DNA from: RGIG9060 sp052173655
GTDB taxonomy: Bacteria; Spirochaetota; Spirochaetia; Treponematales; Treponemataceae
Length of the DNA: 64,000 nt
Assembly (NCBI GenBank): GCA_052173655.1
Contig: JBQMYD010000001.1
Location: 124,001-188,000 of the forward strand
Direction: 5' to 3'
Notes under the pieces: generated by a model
The model's input: the letters and a program-made list of their open reading frames with translations, nothing else
Database searches by the model: none
Told to the model about the DNA's origin: nothing
Shown: piece after piece, positions 33,617-41,935 of the stretch
Position numbering within the stretch: position 1 is the stretch's first letter
How the letters are laid out: every line of letters starts with the position of its first letter
Position numbers and translations under genes: made by a program

Positions 33617-35104
33617 CTAGTTTCCTTTATAAAATTCCTTCAATGATGGTACCGATTCACATAAAATTTCAATCAGTGCATCACGATTTCTGTACATGTC
33701 AGGATTTTTTTCGTCATAAAAACAGACAGGTTCTATTTTTTTTATTAATTCATCATAAAAATTTTTATTACATTCATAGTCATTTTTTAGTTTTAAAATC
33801 TTATTGTATTCTATGGGAGTAGGGTCTTCTTCTTGAGTCCAAAGGGGCTCTTCCATGCGTTCTCCCTTTCTAAGTCCTATAAATTTTATATCTACATCTT
33901 TGTAAGGCTCAAGTCCCGAAATTCGAATAATTTGTTCTGCAAGTTCAAGAATTTTTATAGGTTCTCCCATGTCAAGAAGGTAGGAATTTCCGTTTTTTCC
34001 AACTCCGCCTGTTTGAAGAACCAAAGAACATGCTTCAGGAATTGTCATAAAAAATCTTTTTACCTTGGGATCCGTAACGGTAAGAGGGCCTCCGGTTTTT
34101 AATTGCTCGGCAAAAAGAGGTATAATTGAACCTCTGGAGCCTAATACATTCCCAAATCTTACAAACATATAAGCCGAATTTTTATCAGAAATGGACGATA
34201 AAGCAGCCTTTAATACCAGTTTTTCACAAAGCATTTTGCTTACCCCGTAAACACTCACAGGCATTACCGCCTTATCGGTTGAAATCAAAACAAACCTTTT
34301 TACTCCATTTTCCAGGCAAGCTTCCAGCAGGTTTTGAGTGCCGAAAACATTGTTTTCAATTGAAGCAACAGGATTTTCTTCCATCATTGGAACATGTTTG
34401 TATGCAGCACAATGAAAAACCGCATCACATTTTAATTTTTTCATGATGTAATGCATATATTTTTTGTCTTTTAATTCCCCAATAACCGGAACTATTGTAG
34501 CTTTTTCGCCGATTCCTTCTTTTTGAAGAATTCTAAGCTCTCTGTCAATTTGGTAAATTGAATTTTCACCATGACCAAAAAGATATAACCGTTCCGCTCC
34601 TCCGGAAAGAAGTTGTCTTGCAAGCTCTGAACCGATTGATCCTCCGGCACCTGTTATAAGAACTCTTTTGCCTCTAAGATAGCTTAGACTTTCTTTTAGA
34701 GAAATTGTAACAGGAGTTCTTCCAAGAATATCAAGAGGATTTATTTCTCTTGTTTGAATCAGGTGAACATTTCCGTTTATAATTTGCGAAGCACTCGGAA
34801 CTATACGAATTTTTGAAAATCTTGCTTTTGAAAGAATTTCATAAATTTTTCGTATTCGTTCTTGAGGTGCCGATGGAATTGCAATTATAGCGTTATCTGC
34901 TTCCGTATGCTGTAAAAATACCGCTAAATTTTCTATAGGGCCTAAAACCGGAATGTCATCAATTTTTGTGCCGATTAAACTTTTGTCATCGTCAATAAAT
35001 GAAATCACTTTTCCAAAAACTTTTTTTCGTTTCAGCTCTTGGGCTATCATTTGACCTGCAAAACCTGCTCCGATTATATAAATACCCTTTTCACTATTTA
35101 TCAT
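33617..35104 (-). CDS. Nucleotide-sugar 4,6-dehydratase, CapD/FlaA1/PglF-like, without the membrane anchor
   Basis: A 495-residue NAD(P)-dependent enzyme. Residues about 7-130 form a Rossmann-like CoA-binding domain (IGAGFAGQMIAQEL, IDDDKSLIG). The catalytic SDR domain starts at about 147 with TGAGGSIGS (151-159), then CAAYKHVPMME and the catalytic Tyr286/Lys290 (YGVSK). It lacks the four N-terminal membrane helices of full-length PglF/WbpM, like the soluble FlaA1/CapE group plus an N-terminal domain. The probable reaction is UDP-GlcNAc to its 4-keto-6-deoxy derivative. Start codon and NusG-like stop overlap (ATGA). Confidence 0.88.
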   Translation of the reverse strand: MINSEKGIYIIGAGFAGQMIAQELKRKKVFGKVISFIDDDKSLIGTKIDDIPVLGPIENLAVFLQHTEADNAIIAIPSAPQERIRKIYEILSKARFSKIRIVPSASQIINGNVHLIQTREINPLDILGRTPVTISLKESLSYLRGKRVLITGAGGSIGSELARQLLSGGAERLYLFGHGENSIYQIDRELRILQKEGIGEKATIVPVIGELKDKKYMHYIMKKLKCDAVFHCAAYKHVPMMEENPVASIENNVFGTQNLLEACLENGVKRFVLISTDKAVMPVSVYGVSKMLCEKLVLKAALSSISDKNSAYMFVRFGNVLGSRGSIIPLFAEQLKTGGPLTVTDPKVKRFFMTIPEACSLVLQTGGVGKNGNSYLLDMGEPIKILELAEQIIRISGLEPYKDVDIKFIGLRKGERMEEPLWTQEEDPTPIEYNKILKLKNDYECNKNFYDELIKKIEPVCFYDEKNPDMYRNRDALIEILCESVPSLKEFYKGN

Positions 35105-35625
35105 TTTTTATTTTCCTCTATAAGCTCAAAAGCTAAATCAATAAGCATACTTTCATTTGCAAAATCCATTTTGATTTTTGCTCTTTTTTTTCTTTTATCA
35201 ACTTTTACAATCATTCCTTCAAAACCTTTCAGAGGACCTTCTTTTACACATATGCGTTGGTTTTCATCAAAAAACACCTTTGAAGCCTTGAGTTCCGTTC
35301 CAAATTGCATAAAATGCTGCAAAATCTTTAAGTCATGTTCTGAAAGCGGGGTAATATCCTTATTGCTTTTAAGGAATCTAAAAAAACCTTTTGTAAAACG
35401 TAGAGTATTGTAAAGTTCTCTGTCAATTTCTTCCGCCTTTATAAAAAAATATCCGGGAAACAAAGGTTTTAATTCATTTTTTGTGATTCCTTGCCTACGA
35501 ATTGAAAGAACTCTTTTGGGAAAAATAAAATTTTGCAAATTCATTCCGTTTTGCAATAGTTTTAGAACTTGTGCAATTACATATTCTTCTTTTGAAGTTT
35601 GAACTTGAACCGCATAATAATTCAT
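35101..35625 (-). CDS. NusG-paralogue antiterminator (LoaP/RfaH-like)
   Basis: A 174-residue transcription factor. The NGN domain spans about residues 1-110 (YYAVQV...KEEYV at the start; PLFPGYFF in the middle, the usual NusG core), then a short KOW domain from about 125 (VKEGPLKGFEGMIVKV). It is the first gene of a surface-sugar operon, just where LoaP and RfaH paralogues sit to keep polymerase going through long operons. The general NusG is expected elsewhere. The frame opens at 35655, but that upstream ATG lies between the promoter hexamers (35656-35661 and 35633-35638); the ATG at 35625 is 7 bases after the -10, so it is chosen. The mRNA is nearly leaderless. Confidence 0.88.
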   Translation of the reverse strand: MNYYAVQVQTSKEEYVIAQVLKLLQNGMNLQNFIFPKRVLSIRRQGITKNELKPLFPGYFFIKAEEIDRELYNTLRFTKGFFRFLKSNKDITPLSEHDLKILQHFMQFGTELKASKVFFDENQRICVKEGPLKGFEGMIVKVDKRKKRAKIKMDFANESMLIDLAFELIEENKK

Positions 35626-35632
35626 AAATCGA

Positions 35633-35661
35633 ATTTTATCATAATTTTTGTTCATTGTAAA
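35633..35661 (-). promoter_or_regulatory. Promoter of the NusG-like/sugar/XDH-like operon
   Basis: Minus strand TTTACA (35661-35656), 17 bases, TAAAAT (35638-35633), each one mismatch from consensus. Seven bases lie between the -10 and the ATG at 35625, so the start is at or one base before AUG. No Shine-Dalgarno sequence is visible. Confidence 0.6.
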
Positions 35662-35734
35662 ATACGCAAAAAATCCTAAAAAATTTACTTATAAAAAAAA
35701 ATAGAATTCCGATGAGTTATAAGACGAGGTTTTT

Positions 35735-36226
35735 ATGAAATTTTTAAATTTTTGCAACAAGAAATTGATTATAAGCATTTTTTGTAGTTTTTTTTCATTG
35801 GCAATTCTTTTAAATGCACAGACTGTAAATATGCTTATTACACAAATAGATGAAATTCAAGAATCAGAGCGAGATTCGGTCATTATTTTTGAAAACGGCG
35901 TTATGGATTATCTTTATGAAGCAGGTTGCATTGTTTCCGGTGAAAAAATAAATCTTGATACGGATATTTCAAAAGTTCGTCAGGTAGCTATAAAAGCATC
36001 AAAAGCCGGATATTTTGAATATCTTGCAGAAATTGAAGTAAATGTCGATTCAAAAACCGATGATATTCTTTTTGTAAATTATACATTGACTGATGTTGTT
36101 ACCTTAAAAGTTTTAGGGCAAGGAAAAGTAAATGTTTCAAAACTTAATAAAGAAAAAGTAAATAATTTTCAAAAATTGGGTAATGATGTCGGAAAAAAAA
36201 TTTATTCCATCATAAAAAAACGCTAG
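35735..36226 (+). CDS. Exported protein of unknown function
   Basis: A 163-residue protein with a signal peptide of about 28 residues (cleavage near LNA-Q). The mature protein alternates short strands and helices (NMLITQIDEIQ, GVMDYLYEAG, TLTDVVTLKVLG) and ends Lys-rich. I do not recognise the family. GACGAGG precedes the ATG. It ends 15 bases before the SPOR-protein gene and is probably cotranscribed with it, which suggests a periplasmic role. It is divergent from the NusG-like operon. Confidence 0.75.
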   Translation: MKFLNFCNKKLIISIFCSFFSLAILLNAQTVNMLITQIDEIQESERDSVIIFENGVMDYLYEAGCIVSGEKINLDTDISKVRQVAIKASKAGYFEYLAEIEVNVDSKTDDILFVNYTLTDVVTLKVLGQGKVNVSKLNKEKVNNFQKLGNDVGKKIYSIIKKR

Positions 36227-36241
36227 TGGGGAGGATTTTGA

Positions 36242-37783
36242 ATGAAAAAAACTATATTTTACATAGTACTTTTATTGGCAGCAGGCAGTATATTCTCGAT
36301 TACGGTAAATCCGTCTTTAGATGGAAGAGCTATAGTTGCAGATTCAAGTACTTTTCCGCCGGGCGGATACTACGGAAAAGCTCCCGGATATTTACCCGGA
36401 GATACTGTTGTAGTTACAAACCATTTTAACGGTCTTACGGTGGAAGTCTTAATTTTAGGTAATCAGGATGCCTCGGAAGGAATTGCTATAATGCTTTCTC
36501 CTGAAGCTGCCGCAAAATTGCAGATTCAAAAAGGCAAAGATATTTATGTAAAAGTGCAAAAAAAGCAGGCAATTCCGTTTGAAAACGCAGTTTCAACTAA
36601 CAGTAAAAAAGCAAGTGTAAATAATATTTCAGATCCGGATAAAAATTCAACTGTACTTCCGGGCAAAACAGAAGAGTCGATTTTACAGTCAATCTCTAAA
36701 GAAACTTCTACTACAGAAGAATCTGAGTTGGAACAAATGCCTGTGGACGAAGCTCCTGTTGAAAGTACTGTAATTACGGAAACAGAAATAGAAGATAGTG
36801 CTGAAATTACGGAAGAAGTTACACAAGTTTTACCTGAAGAAAGTAAGGAAGTTCCGGTGTCTACAGAAGAATTTGTTGAAAATGAGATAGCAGAAAAAGT
36901 AGAGGAAAATCTTTCTTTGCCGTTGCAGGAAATTCAAAGTGTTCAGAAAGAAGATCCTTCGGATGAAGTTTTTGAAATTGCAGAAATTGATGACAAAGAA
37001 ATCAACGATGAAAAAATTGATTATGTTGAAGAAATCCCTGAAGAAAGCAAGGCTCAGATTGTAAAAGAAGAAAAAAACGATGATTTTGAGTTGGCAGAAG
37101 TTGAAAATGATGATGGAACTGATGAATTCATAACAATTGAGGTTGAACTTGTAGAAACAGAACCGGTTTATCCTTCTTCAGAAGAAGAAAGTGTAGAAAG
37201 TGTTGTTGAGAATAATGATGAAAAAGCTCCGGTTGAGATTGTTTTAGAAACTCAGGAAAAAATTGATGAAGATTTTTTTTCAAGTATGGTTATTTCCCCT
37301 GAAGAATCGGTAGAGCAGGATTCTGAAGACAAAAACGAGCTTTCTCAACAAGATGCAAAGGATATTTTTTCTCAGATTACAGGTGAAACAGTTGAAATTG
37401 AAGAAAATATCCTTGATGACATGGAAAATGAATCTGAAAATTTAGAAAGTGTTGTTTCTAAAAGTGAAGAACTGTTCAAAGATAATCTTAAGTTTAATGA
37501 AAAATACTCTAAAATCATATACAATGATTTTTCGCTTACTCCAAAAACAAAGCAAAATAATTCAAAAACTTATTATTTACAGATTGCTTCGCTTGAAAAT
37601 GAGGATAATATTGAAAAAATCATAGATACATATGCTTCAAAATATCCTGTAAAATTGGTGAAGGCTTCTAATACAAAAAATTATCAAGTTATGATTGGGC
37701 CTCTTAATGATGATGAGTATGAGATTGTAAGAGCAAGATTCAAGGCAATCTACAAAGATGCATACTTGAGATTAAAAAATTAA
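36242..37783 (+). CDS. Exported SPOR-domain protein with acidic linker
   Basis: A 513-residue periplasmic protein. A signal peptide of about 19 residues is followed by an N-terminal domain (about 20-110) with GRAIVADSSTFPPGGYYG and VVVTNHFNGLTVEV...LSPEAAAKLQI, resembling an RlpA-like double-psi barrel. Then about 320 residues form an extremely Glu/Asp/Val-rich, low-complexity linker. The last 75 residues form a SPOR domain (YYLQIASLEN, YQVMIGPL), which binds denuded glycan strands at division sites. GGGGAGG precedes the ATG. The design suggests a cell-wall-associated protein spanning the periplasm. An intrinsic terminator follows. Confidence 0.85.
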   Translation: MKKTIFYIVLLLAAGSIFSITVNPSLDGRAIVADSSTFPPGGYYGKAPGYLPGDTVVVTNHFNGLTVEVLILGNQDASEGIAIMLSPEAAAKLQIQKGKDIYVKVQKKQAIPFENAVSTNSKKASVNNISDPDKNSTVLPGKTEESILQSISKETSTTEESELEQMPVDEAPVESTVITETEIEDSAEITEEVTQVLPEESKEVPVSTEEFVENEIAEKVEENLSLPLQEIQSVQKEDPSDEVFEIAEIDDKEINDEKIDYVEEIPEESKAQIVKEEKNDDFELAEVENDDGTDEFITIEVELVETEPVYPSSEEESVESVVENNDEKAPVEIVLETQEKIDEDFFSSMVISPEESVEQDSEDKNELSQQDAKDIFSQITGETVEIEENILDDMENESENLESVVSKSEELFKDNLKFNEKYSKIIYNDFSLTPKTKQNNSKTYYLQIASLENEDNIEKIIDTYASKYPVKLVKASNTKNYQVMIGPLNDDEYEIVRARFKAIYKDAYLRLKN

Positions 37784-37804
37784 CAAAAACATAAAAAATT
37801 ATTT

Positions 37805-37850
37805 GAGGTTGTTTTTAGTGTAATATAGTCTAAGAGCAACCTCTTTTTTT
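37805..37850 (+). terminator. Terminator of the SPOR-protein unit
   Basis: GAGGTTG (37805-37811) pairs with CAACCTC (37837-37843), followed by seven T. The 25-base loop contains TATAGT (37824-37829), with TTGAGG 15 bases upstream, so the metN promoter may be nested in the terminator. Confidence 0.75.
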
Positions 37851-37891
37851 ATGCCTTGAAAACTGTAAGCCAAAATAGTAAAGTAAAAGAA

Positions 37892-38935
37892 ATGCATATA
37901 AAATTACAAAATTTAAATAAGACTTATACATCTACAGACGGAACTCGGATAGAAGCTGTAAAAGATATTTCACTTGAAATTCCTGAAAATAAGATTTTTG
38001 GAATAATAGGAAAAAGCGGAGCAGGAAAATCTACTCTTGTAAGGCTCATAAGTCTTTTGGAATCTGTTGATACCGGCAGTATCTTTTATAACGATTTACG
38101 AGTAGATAATCTTGAAAAAAAAGATTTAATAGCTCAGCGTCGCAAGATAGGAATGATTTTTCAGAATTTTAATCTTTTTTCTTCAAGAACGGCAGCCAAA
38201 AATGTGTCGTATCCTATGGAAATTTCAGGTTATTCAAAAAAGGAAATTGAATATCGTGTAAAGGAAATGCTATCTCTTGTAGATTTGGAAGACAGAGCTG
38301 ATGCTCCAATAAGCACTCTAAGCGGAGGTCAAAAGCAGCGTATTGCTATTGCCAGAGCACTTTCTATAAAACCGGATATTCTTTTTTGCGATGAAGCTAC
38401 AAGTGCTCTTGATCCTCAAACAACCCGTTCAATTTTAAATTTGATTCGTGAAATTCAAAAGAAAATGAATCTTACGGTTGTCATGATAACTCATCAAATG
38501 GAAGTTGTAAGGGATTCTTGCGATATGGTTGCCGTTGTTGATCAAGGTTGTATAGTTGAGCAAGGCAATGTAAAAGATATTTTTATTAATCCCAAAACTA
38601 AAATTACAAAAGAATTCGTTATGAACAGCGTAAATGACTGCAAAAAATTTCTTGATTCCGGACTTGTCAGGTGGTCTAATGACGGAGGTGAATATTCGAT
38701 CAAGTTTGTTGGAAAGAAAACCGATGAACCGATTTTGAGCAATGTTTGTAAAAAATTTGATATTGATTTGAATATTCGTGCCGGAGGAATTCAACTGTTA
38801 CCGGATGAACAAATAGGTACAATGATTACCGATATTATCGGTTCTGAAATGGAAGTAAAAAAAGCACTTTCATGGCTTAACGAAAAAGGTCTTATAGTCG
38901 AAAAGCTTTCCGATAAAAATTTTGACGGAGAATAA
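37892..38935 (+). CDS. metN: Methionine ABC transporter ATP-binding protein
   Basis: A 347-residue ATPase of a methionine importer. Walker A GKSGAGKST, Q-loop MIFQNFNLF, signature LSGGQKQR, Walker B ILFCDEATSALD and the H-loop THQ are present. After about residue 250 comes the C-terminal NIL domain, in which methionine binding inhibits transport in the E. coli protein. The frame runs upstream to a TTG at 37856, but that lies next to the terminator; the ATG at 37892 (MHIKLQNL) is the better start. metI follows after one base. No SAM riboswitch is visible in the 108-base upstream gap. Confidence 0.95.
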   Translation: MHIKLQNLNKTYTSTDGTRIEAVKDISLEIPENKIFGIIGKSGAGKSTLVRLISLLESVDTGSIFYNDLRVDNLEKKDLIAQRRKIGMIFQNFNLFSSRTAAKNVSYPMEISGYSKKEIEYRVKEMLSLVDLEDRADAPISTLSGGQKQRIAIARALSIKPDILFCDEATSALDPQTTRSILNLIREIQKKMNLTVVMITHQMEVVRDSCDMVAVVDQGCIVEQGNVKDIFINPKTKITKEFVMNSVNDCKKFLDSGLVRWSNDGGEYSIKFVGKKTDEPILSNVCKKFDIDLNIRAGGIQLLPDEQIGTMITDIIGSEMEVKKALSWLNEKGLIVEKLSDKNFDGE

Positions 38936-38936
38936 A

Positions 38937-39614
38937 ATGTGTATATTAACAAGTTTTTTTTCAAGTGCCAATTTTATGCTTGTTTTTACGGCAACCTTAC
39001 AGACTCTTGAGATGGTATCGCTTTCCGCTATTTTTTCTCTTTTGTTAGGCTTTCCATTGGGCGTTTTGCTTTGTGTAACAAATCCTATGGGAATAATGCC
39101 AAAAAAGGTTCTCAATGAGATTATGGGGAAAATCGTAAATATTTTGAGATCTTTTCCGTTTATTATTTTGATGATTGTAATTATGCCTCTAAGTCGCTTT
39201 ATAATCGGAACAAGCATCGGTACCGAGGCTACAATTATTCCTCTTTCAATAGCTGCAGCTCCGTTTGTAGCCCGTGTAATTGAAGCAAGTTTGAATGAAG
39301 TAGATCCGGGGGTTTTGCAAGCTGCCCGTGCTATGGGTTCTACAAATTGGCAAATAATGTACAAGGTTATGATTCCGGAAGCTCTACCCGGAATAGTAAG
39401 TGGTATAACTCTTACTATTATTAATCTAATCGGTTATTCTGCTATGGCAGGTGCAATCGGAGGAGGTGGTCTTGGAGATCTTGCAATACGATATGGTTAT
39501 CAACGTTTTAGACCCGGAATTATGATAGCATCTGTAATAATAATTTTAGTTATGGTAGAATTGGTTCAGTTTTTTGGGACAAAACTGACAAATAAATTAA
39601 TTAGCAAAAGATAG
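38937..39614 (+). CDS. metI: Methionine ABC transporter permease
   Basis: A 225-residue inner-membrane permease with five to six hydrophobic segments. The coupling-helix EAA motif is E-A-L-P-G-I (near residue 155) after AARAMGS. The frame opens at a TTG (38922), but GGAG lies ahead of the ATG at 38937. Tightly packed between metN (1 base) and metQ (8 bases). Confidence 0.94.
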   Translation: MCILTSFFSSANFMLVFTATLQTLEMVSLSAIFSLLLGFPLGVLLCVTNPMGIMPKKVLNEIMGKIVNILRSFPFIILMIVIMPLSRFIIGTSIGTEATIIPLSIAAAPFVARVIEASLNEVDPGVLQAARAMGSTNWQIMYKVMIPEALPGIVSGITLTIINLIGYSAMAGAIGGGGLGDLAIRYGYQRFRPGIMIASVIIILVMVELVQFFGTKLTNKLISKR

Positions 39615-39622
39615 GAGAAAAA

Positions 39623-40423
39623 ATGAAAATGCTAAAAAAGATTTTTTTTGTAATAGCAGCTTTTAGTCTGCTTTTTTTTGCAGGCTGTAGAAAATCTTCC
39701 AACACTTTAAAAGTAGGTGCTACACCTGAACCACATGCAGAAATGCTCAAATTGGTAAAGGAAGATCTTGAAAATCAGGGAATAAAACTTGAAATTATTG
39801 AGTTTACTGACTATGTAACTCCAAATGAAGCTTTGGAAAGTTCAGACATTGATGCAAACTTTTTTCAACACATTCCTTATTTGGAATCTTTTAATTCGGA
39901 AAAAGGCTATCATCTTGCAAATGCAGGAGGAATTCACATTGAACCGGTTGCTTTATATTCAAAAAAATATGCAACCCTTGATGAATTTAAATCTAAAGCA
40001 AAGGTTATTGCAATTCCAAATGATCCTACAAATGAGGGAAGAGCTTTAATGCTTTTAGCAAGTGAGGGAATTATATCCTTGAAAGAAGATGTAACTATTT
40101 CCGCAACACCTCTTGATATAACAGAAAATCCGTTAAACTTAAAATTTCGTGAAATAGAAGCTGCAAGTCTTCCACGTGTTTTGGAAGATGTTGATGGTGC
40201 CGTTATAAACGGCAATTATGCAATTCCGGCCGGTCTTATTGCAACTAAAGACGGTCTTATTGTAGAAGGAGCTTCATCACCTTATGTAAACGTTATTTGC
40301 GTAAAAAACGGAAATCAGGATAACGAAAAAATAAAGGCTTTGGTAAAGGCTTTACAAGGTGAAAATATAAAAGAATGGATAGAACAAAAATATCCTAATG
40401 GCGAAGTTTTGCTTGTAGATTAA
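39623..40423 (+). CDS. metQ: Methionine-binding lipoprotein
   Basis: A 266-residue periplasmic binding lipoprotein (NlpA family). The signal peptide ends in lipobox FAGC (Cys22). KVGATPEPHAEML, FTDYVTPNEAL, DANFFQH and AIPNDPTNEGRAL are conserved MetQ elements that line the methionine pocket. AGGAG precedes the ATG. It closes the metNIQ operon, which ends at a strong bidirectional terminator. Confidence 0.95.
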   Translation: MKMLKKIFFVIAAFSLLFFAGCRKSSNTLKVGATPEPHAEMLKLVKEDLENQGIKLEIIEFTDYVTPNEALESSDIDANFFQHIPYLESFNSEKGYHLANAGGIHIEPVALYSKKYATLDEFKSKAKVIAIPNDPTNEGRALMLLASEGIISLKEDVTISATPLDITENPLNLKFREIEAASLPRVLEDVDGAVINGNYAIPAGLIATKDGLIVEGASSPYVNVICVKNGNQDNEKIKALVKALQGENIKEWIEQKYPNGEVLLVD

Positions 40424-40441
40424 AAAAAATAAAAACAAAAG

Positions 40442-40485
40442 CAGATGTCCCGAAAGTAACTTACTTTTGGGGCATCTGTTTTTTT
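40442..40485. terminator. Bidirectional terminator between metQ and glgC
   Basis: A long stem (40442-40459 with 40461-40478; two G-U pairs, tip GTAACTTAC) followed by seven T on the plus strand and by a T-rich stretch on the minus strand, serving both convergent genes. Confidence 0.85.
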
Positions 40486-41758
40486 AAATCACTGTTCCTG
40501 ATTTTAAAATTGCATTTTTATTTATTACGATAATTCCTTCCGAAATAGAATAGTTTTCATATGTTCCGTCTTTTAGATTTTCAGGATTCAAGCCTATGGA
40601 GCAATCATTTCCTATTCTGGCATTTTTATCGATTATAGCTTTTTTTATTTTACAATTTTTTCCAATTCCAATATTTGGAATTTTTTTATCGGCATTTTCT
40701 TTTTTTTGTTCGTCATTTTCATAACTGTCAGCTCCCAACATGAGAACTCCGTCAAGCTCGCAACCTTCGCTTATCATGGATCTAACACCTATTATGGAAC
40801 TTGTTACTTTACAGTTGTTTAAAATGCACCCTTCTGCCGTATTTACGTGGGACATCGTTGTGTTAATAATTTTTGTAGTAGGTAAGTTTCTTGGATGCGT
40901 ATAAATAGGTTTTGTTTCATTGTAAAAATCAACTTTAGGGCAATCCGATGTAAGATCTATTCCTGCTTCATAGTAACTGGTGATAGTTCCTATATCTGAC
41001 CAATATCCGTCATAAATATATGCATTTACCTTGCTCTTTTTTAATTGTTCGGGGATAATTTCCTTTCCAAAATCAGTGTAACTGTTGTCTAACGCTTGCT
41101 CCAGTGTTTCTGCATTGAAAATATAAATACCCATCGATGCCAAATATTCAAGTTTTTCATTATGTTCATTTGTTTCTATATCTTTTGTAATTTTCCATGA
41201 ACAAAGATCGTAATCAGCTTTAGGTTTTTCTATAAAGTCAATAATAGTATTTTTTTCATCGATCTTCATGATACCGAATTCCGTAGCTTCTCTTCTGCTA
41301 ACCTTTGTAGTTGCTATTGTAATATCAGCTCCGGATTCAATATGTTGTTGCATATATTTTTCCAAATCCATTTTAAAAAGCTGATCACCTGAAAGGATTA
41401 TATAGTGAGTAGGCTTTTGAGTTTTAAAGTGAATAAAATTTTTTCTAACAGCATCTGCCGTTCCTTCATACCAACTGTTGTGTTCAAAAGTCTGTTCCGC
41501 TGCCAAAATTTCTACAAAACCTCGACCGAATCTGTCAAAATTATATGAATTGCTTATGTGCATATTCAAAGACGCAGAATTAAACTGTGTTAAAATATAA
41601 ATCTGTTCAAATCCTGAATCTATACAGTTTGATATGGGGATATCTACAATTCGATATTTTCCTGCAAAAGGAACCGCCGGTTTTGAGCGTTCTTTCGTCA
41701 AAGGAAATAACCGAGTACCTTTACCTCCGCCTAAAATTATTGATAAAACCTTGTTCAT
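40484..41758 (-). CDS. glgC: Glucose-1-phosphate adenylyltransferase
   Basis: Makes ADP-glucose from ATP and glucose-1-phosphate, the committed step of bacterial glycogen synthesis. The 424 residues start with the nucleotidyltransferase motif GGGKGTRLFPLT, then KPAVPFAGKYRIVD and the SGDQ/WYEGTADAV motifs. The second half is a left-handed beta-helix of hexapeptide-like repeats. GGAGG precedes the ATG. Its promoter is divergent from the flagellar rod operon. The presumed partner glgA is 7 kb to the right. Confidence 0.95.
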   Translation of the reverse strand: MNKVLSIILGGGKGTRLFPLTKERSKPAVPFAGKYRIVDIPISNCIDSGFEQIYILTQFNSASLNMHISNSYNFDRFGRGFVEILAAEQTFEHNSWYEGTADAVRKNFIHFKTQKPTHYIILSGDQLFKMDLEKYMQQHIESGADITIATTKVSRREATEFGIMKIDEKNTIIDFIEKPKADYDLCSWKITKDIETNEHNEKLEYLASMGIYIFNAETLEQALDNSYTDFGKEIIPEQLKKSKVNAYIYDGYWSDIGTITSYYEAGIDLTSDCPKVDFYNETKPIYTHPRNLPTTKIINTTMSHVNTAEGCILNNCKVTSSIIGVRSMISEGCELDGVLMLGADSYENDEQKKENADKKIPNIGIGKNCKIKKAIIDKNARIGNDCSIGLNPENLKDGTYENYSISEGIIVINKNAILKSGTVI

Positions 41759-41775
41759 AGGAACCTCCGAGGTTA

Positions 41776-41804
41776 ATTATAAGTCATGAATAAGGATAAG
41801 GCAA
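41776..41804 (-). promoter_or_regulatory. glgC promoter
   Basis: Minus strand TTGCCT (41804-41799), 17 bases, TATAAT (41781-41776). The start near 41769 gives a very short leader that still contains GGAGG. Confidence 0.75.
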
Positions 41805-41830
41805 ATTTTTTTTGTATATTATTTTTTTTC

Positions 41831-41858
41831 TAAACTAAATTTTTTCATTTGCCGATAA
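41831..41858 (+). promoter_or_regulatory. Sigma-28-type promoter of the flagellar rod operon
   Basis: TAAA (41831-41834), 16 bases, GCCGATAA (41851-41858), a perfect -10 element. The start near 41865 gives a leader of about 70 bases to the ATG at 41936. The same spacing is seen at the chemoreceptor promoter 2550-2577. Confidence 0.8.
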
Positions 41859-41935
41859 ATAAATCAGGGACACCTTTTGATTTGGTGGGAATCTATGTTC
41901 GCAAAAAAATGCGGAAACGGAATTTGGGGGTAAAA

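Noticed and set aside
37784..37891. SAM or methionine riboswitch before metN
   Set aside because: The gap is too short and lacks the S-box core; only the terminator hairpin is present.
40680..40700. GCCGATAA on the minus strand near 40685
   Set aside because: It is coding sequence within glgC, with no -35 partner.
41762..41776. Hairpin AACCTCGGAGGTT hiding the glgC ribosome site
   Set aside because: The inverted repeat leaves a one-base loop; only a four-pair stem could form, too weak to matter.
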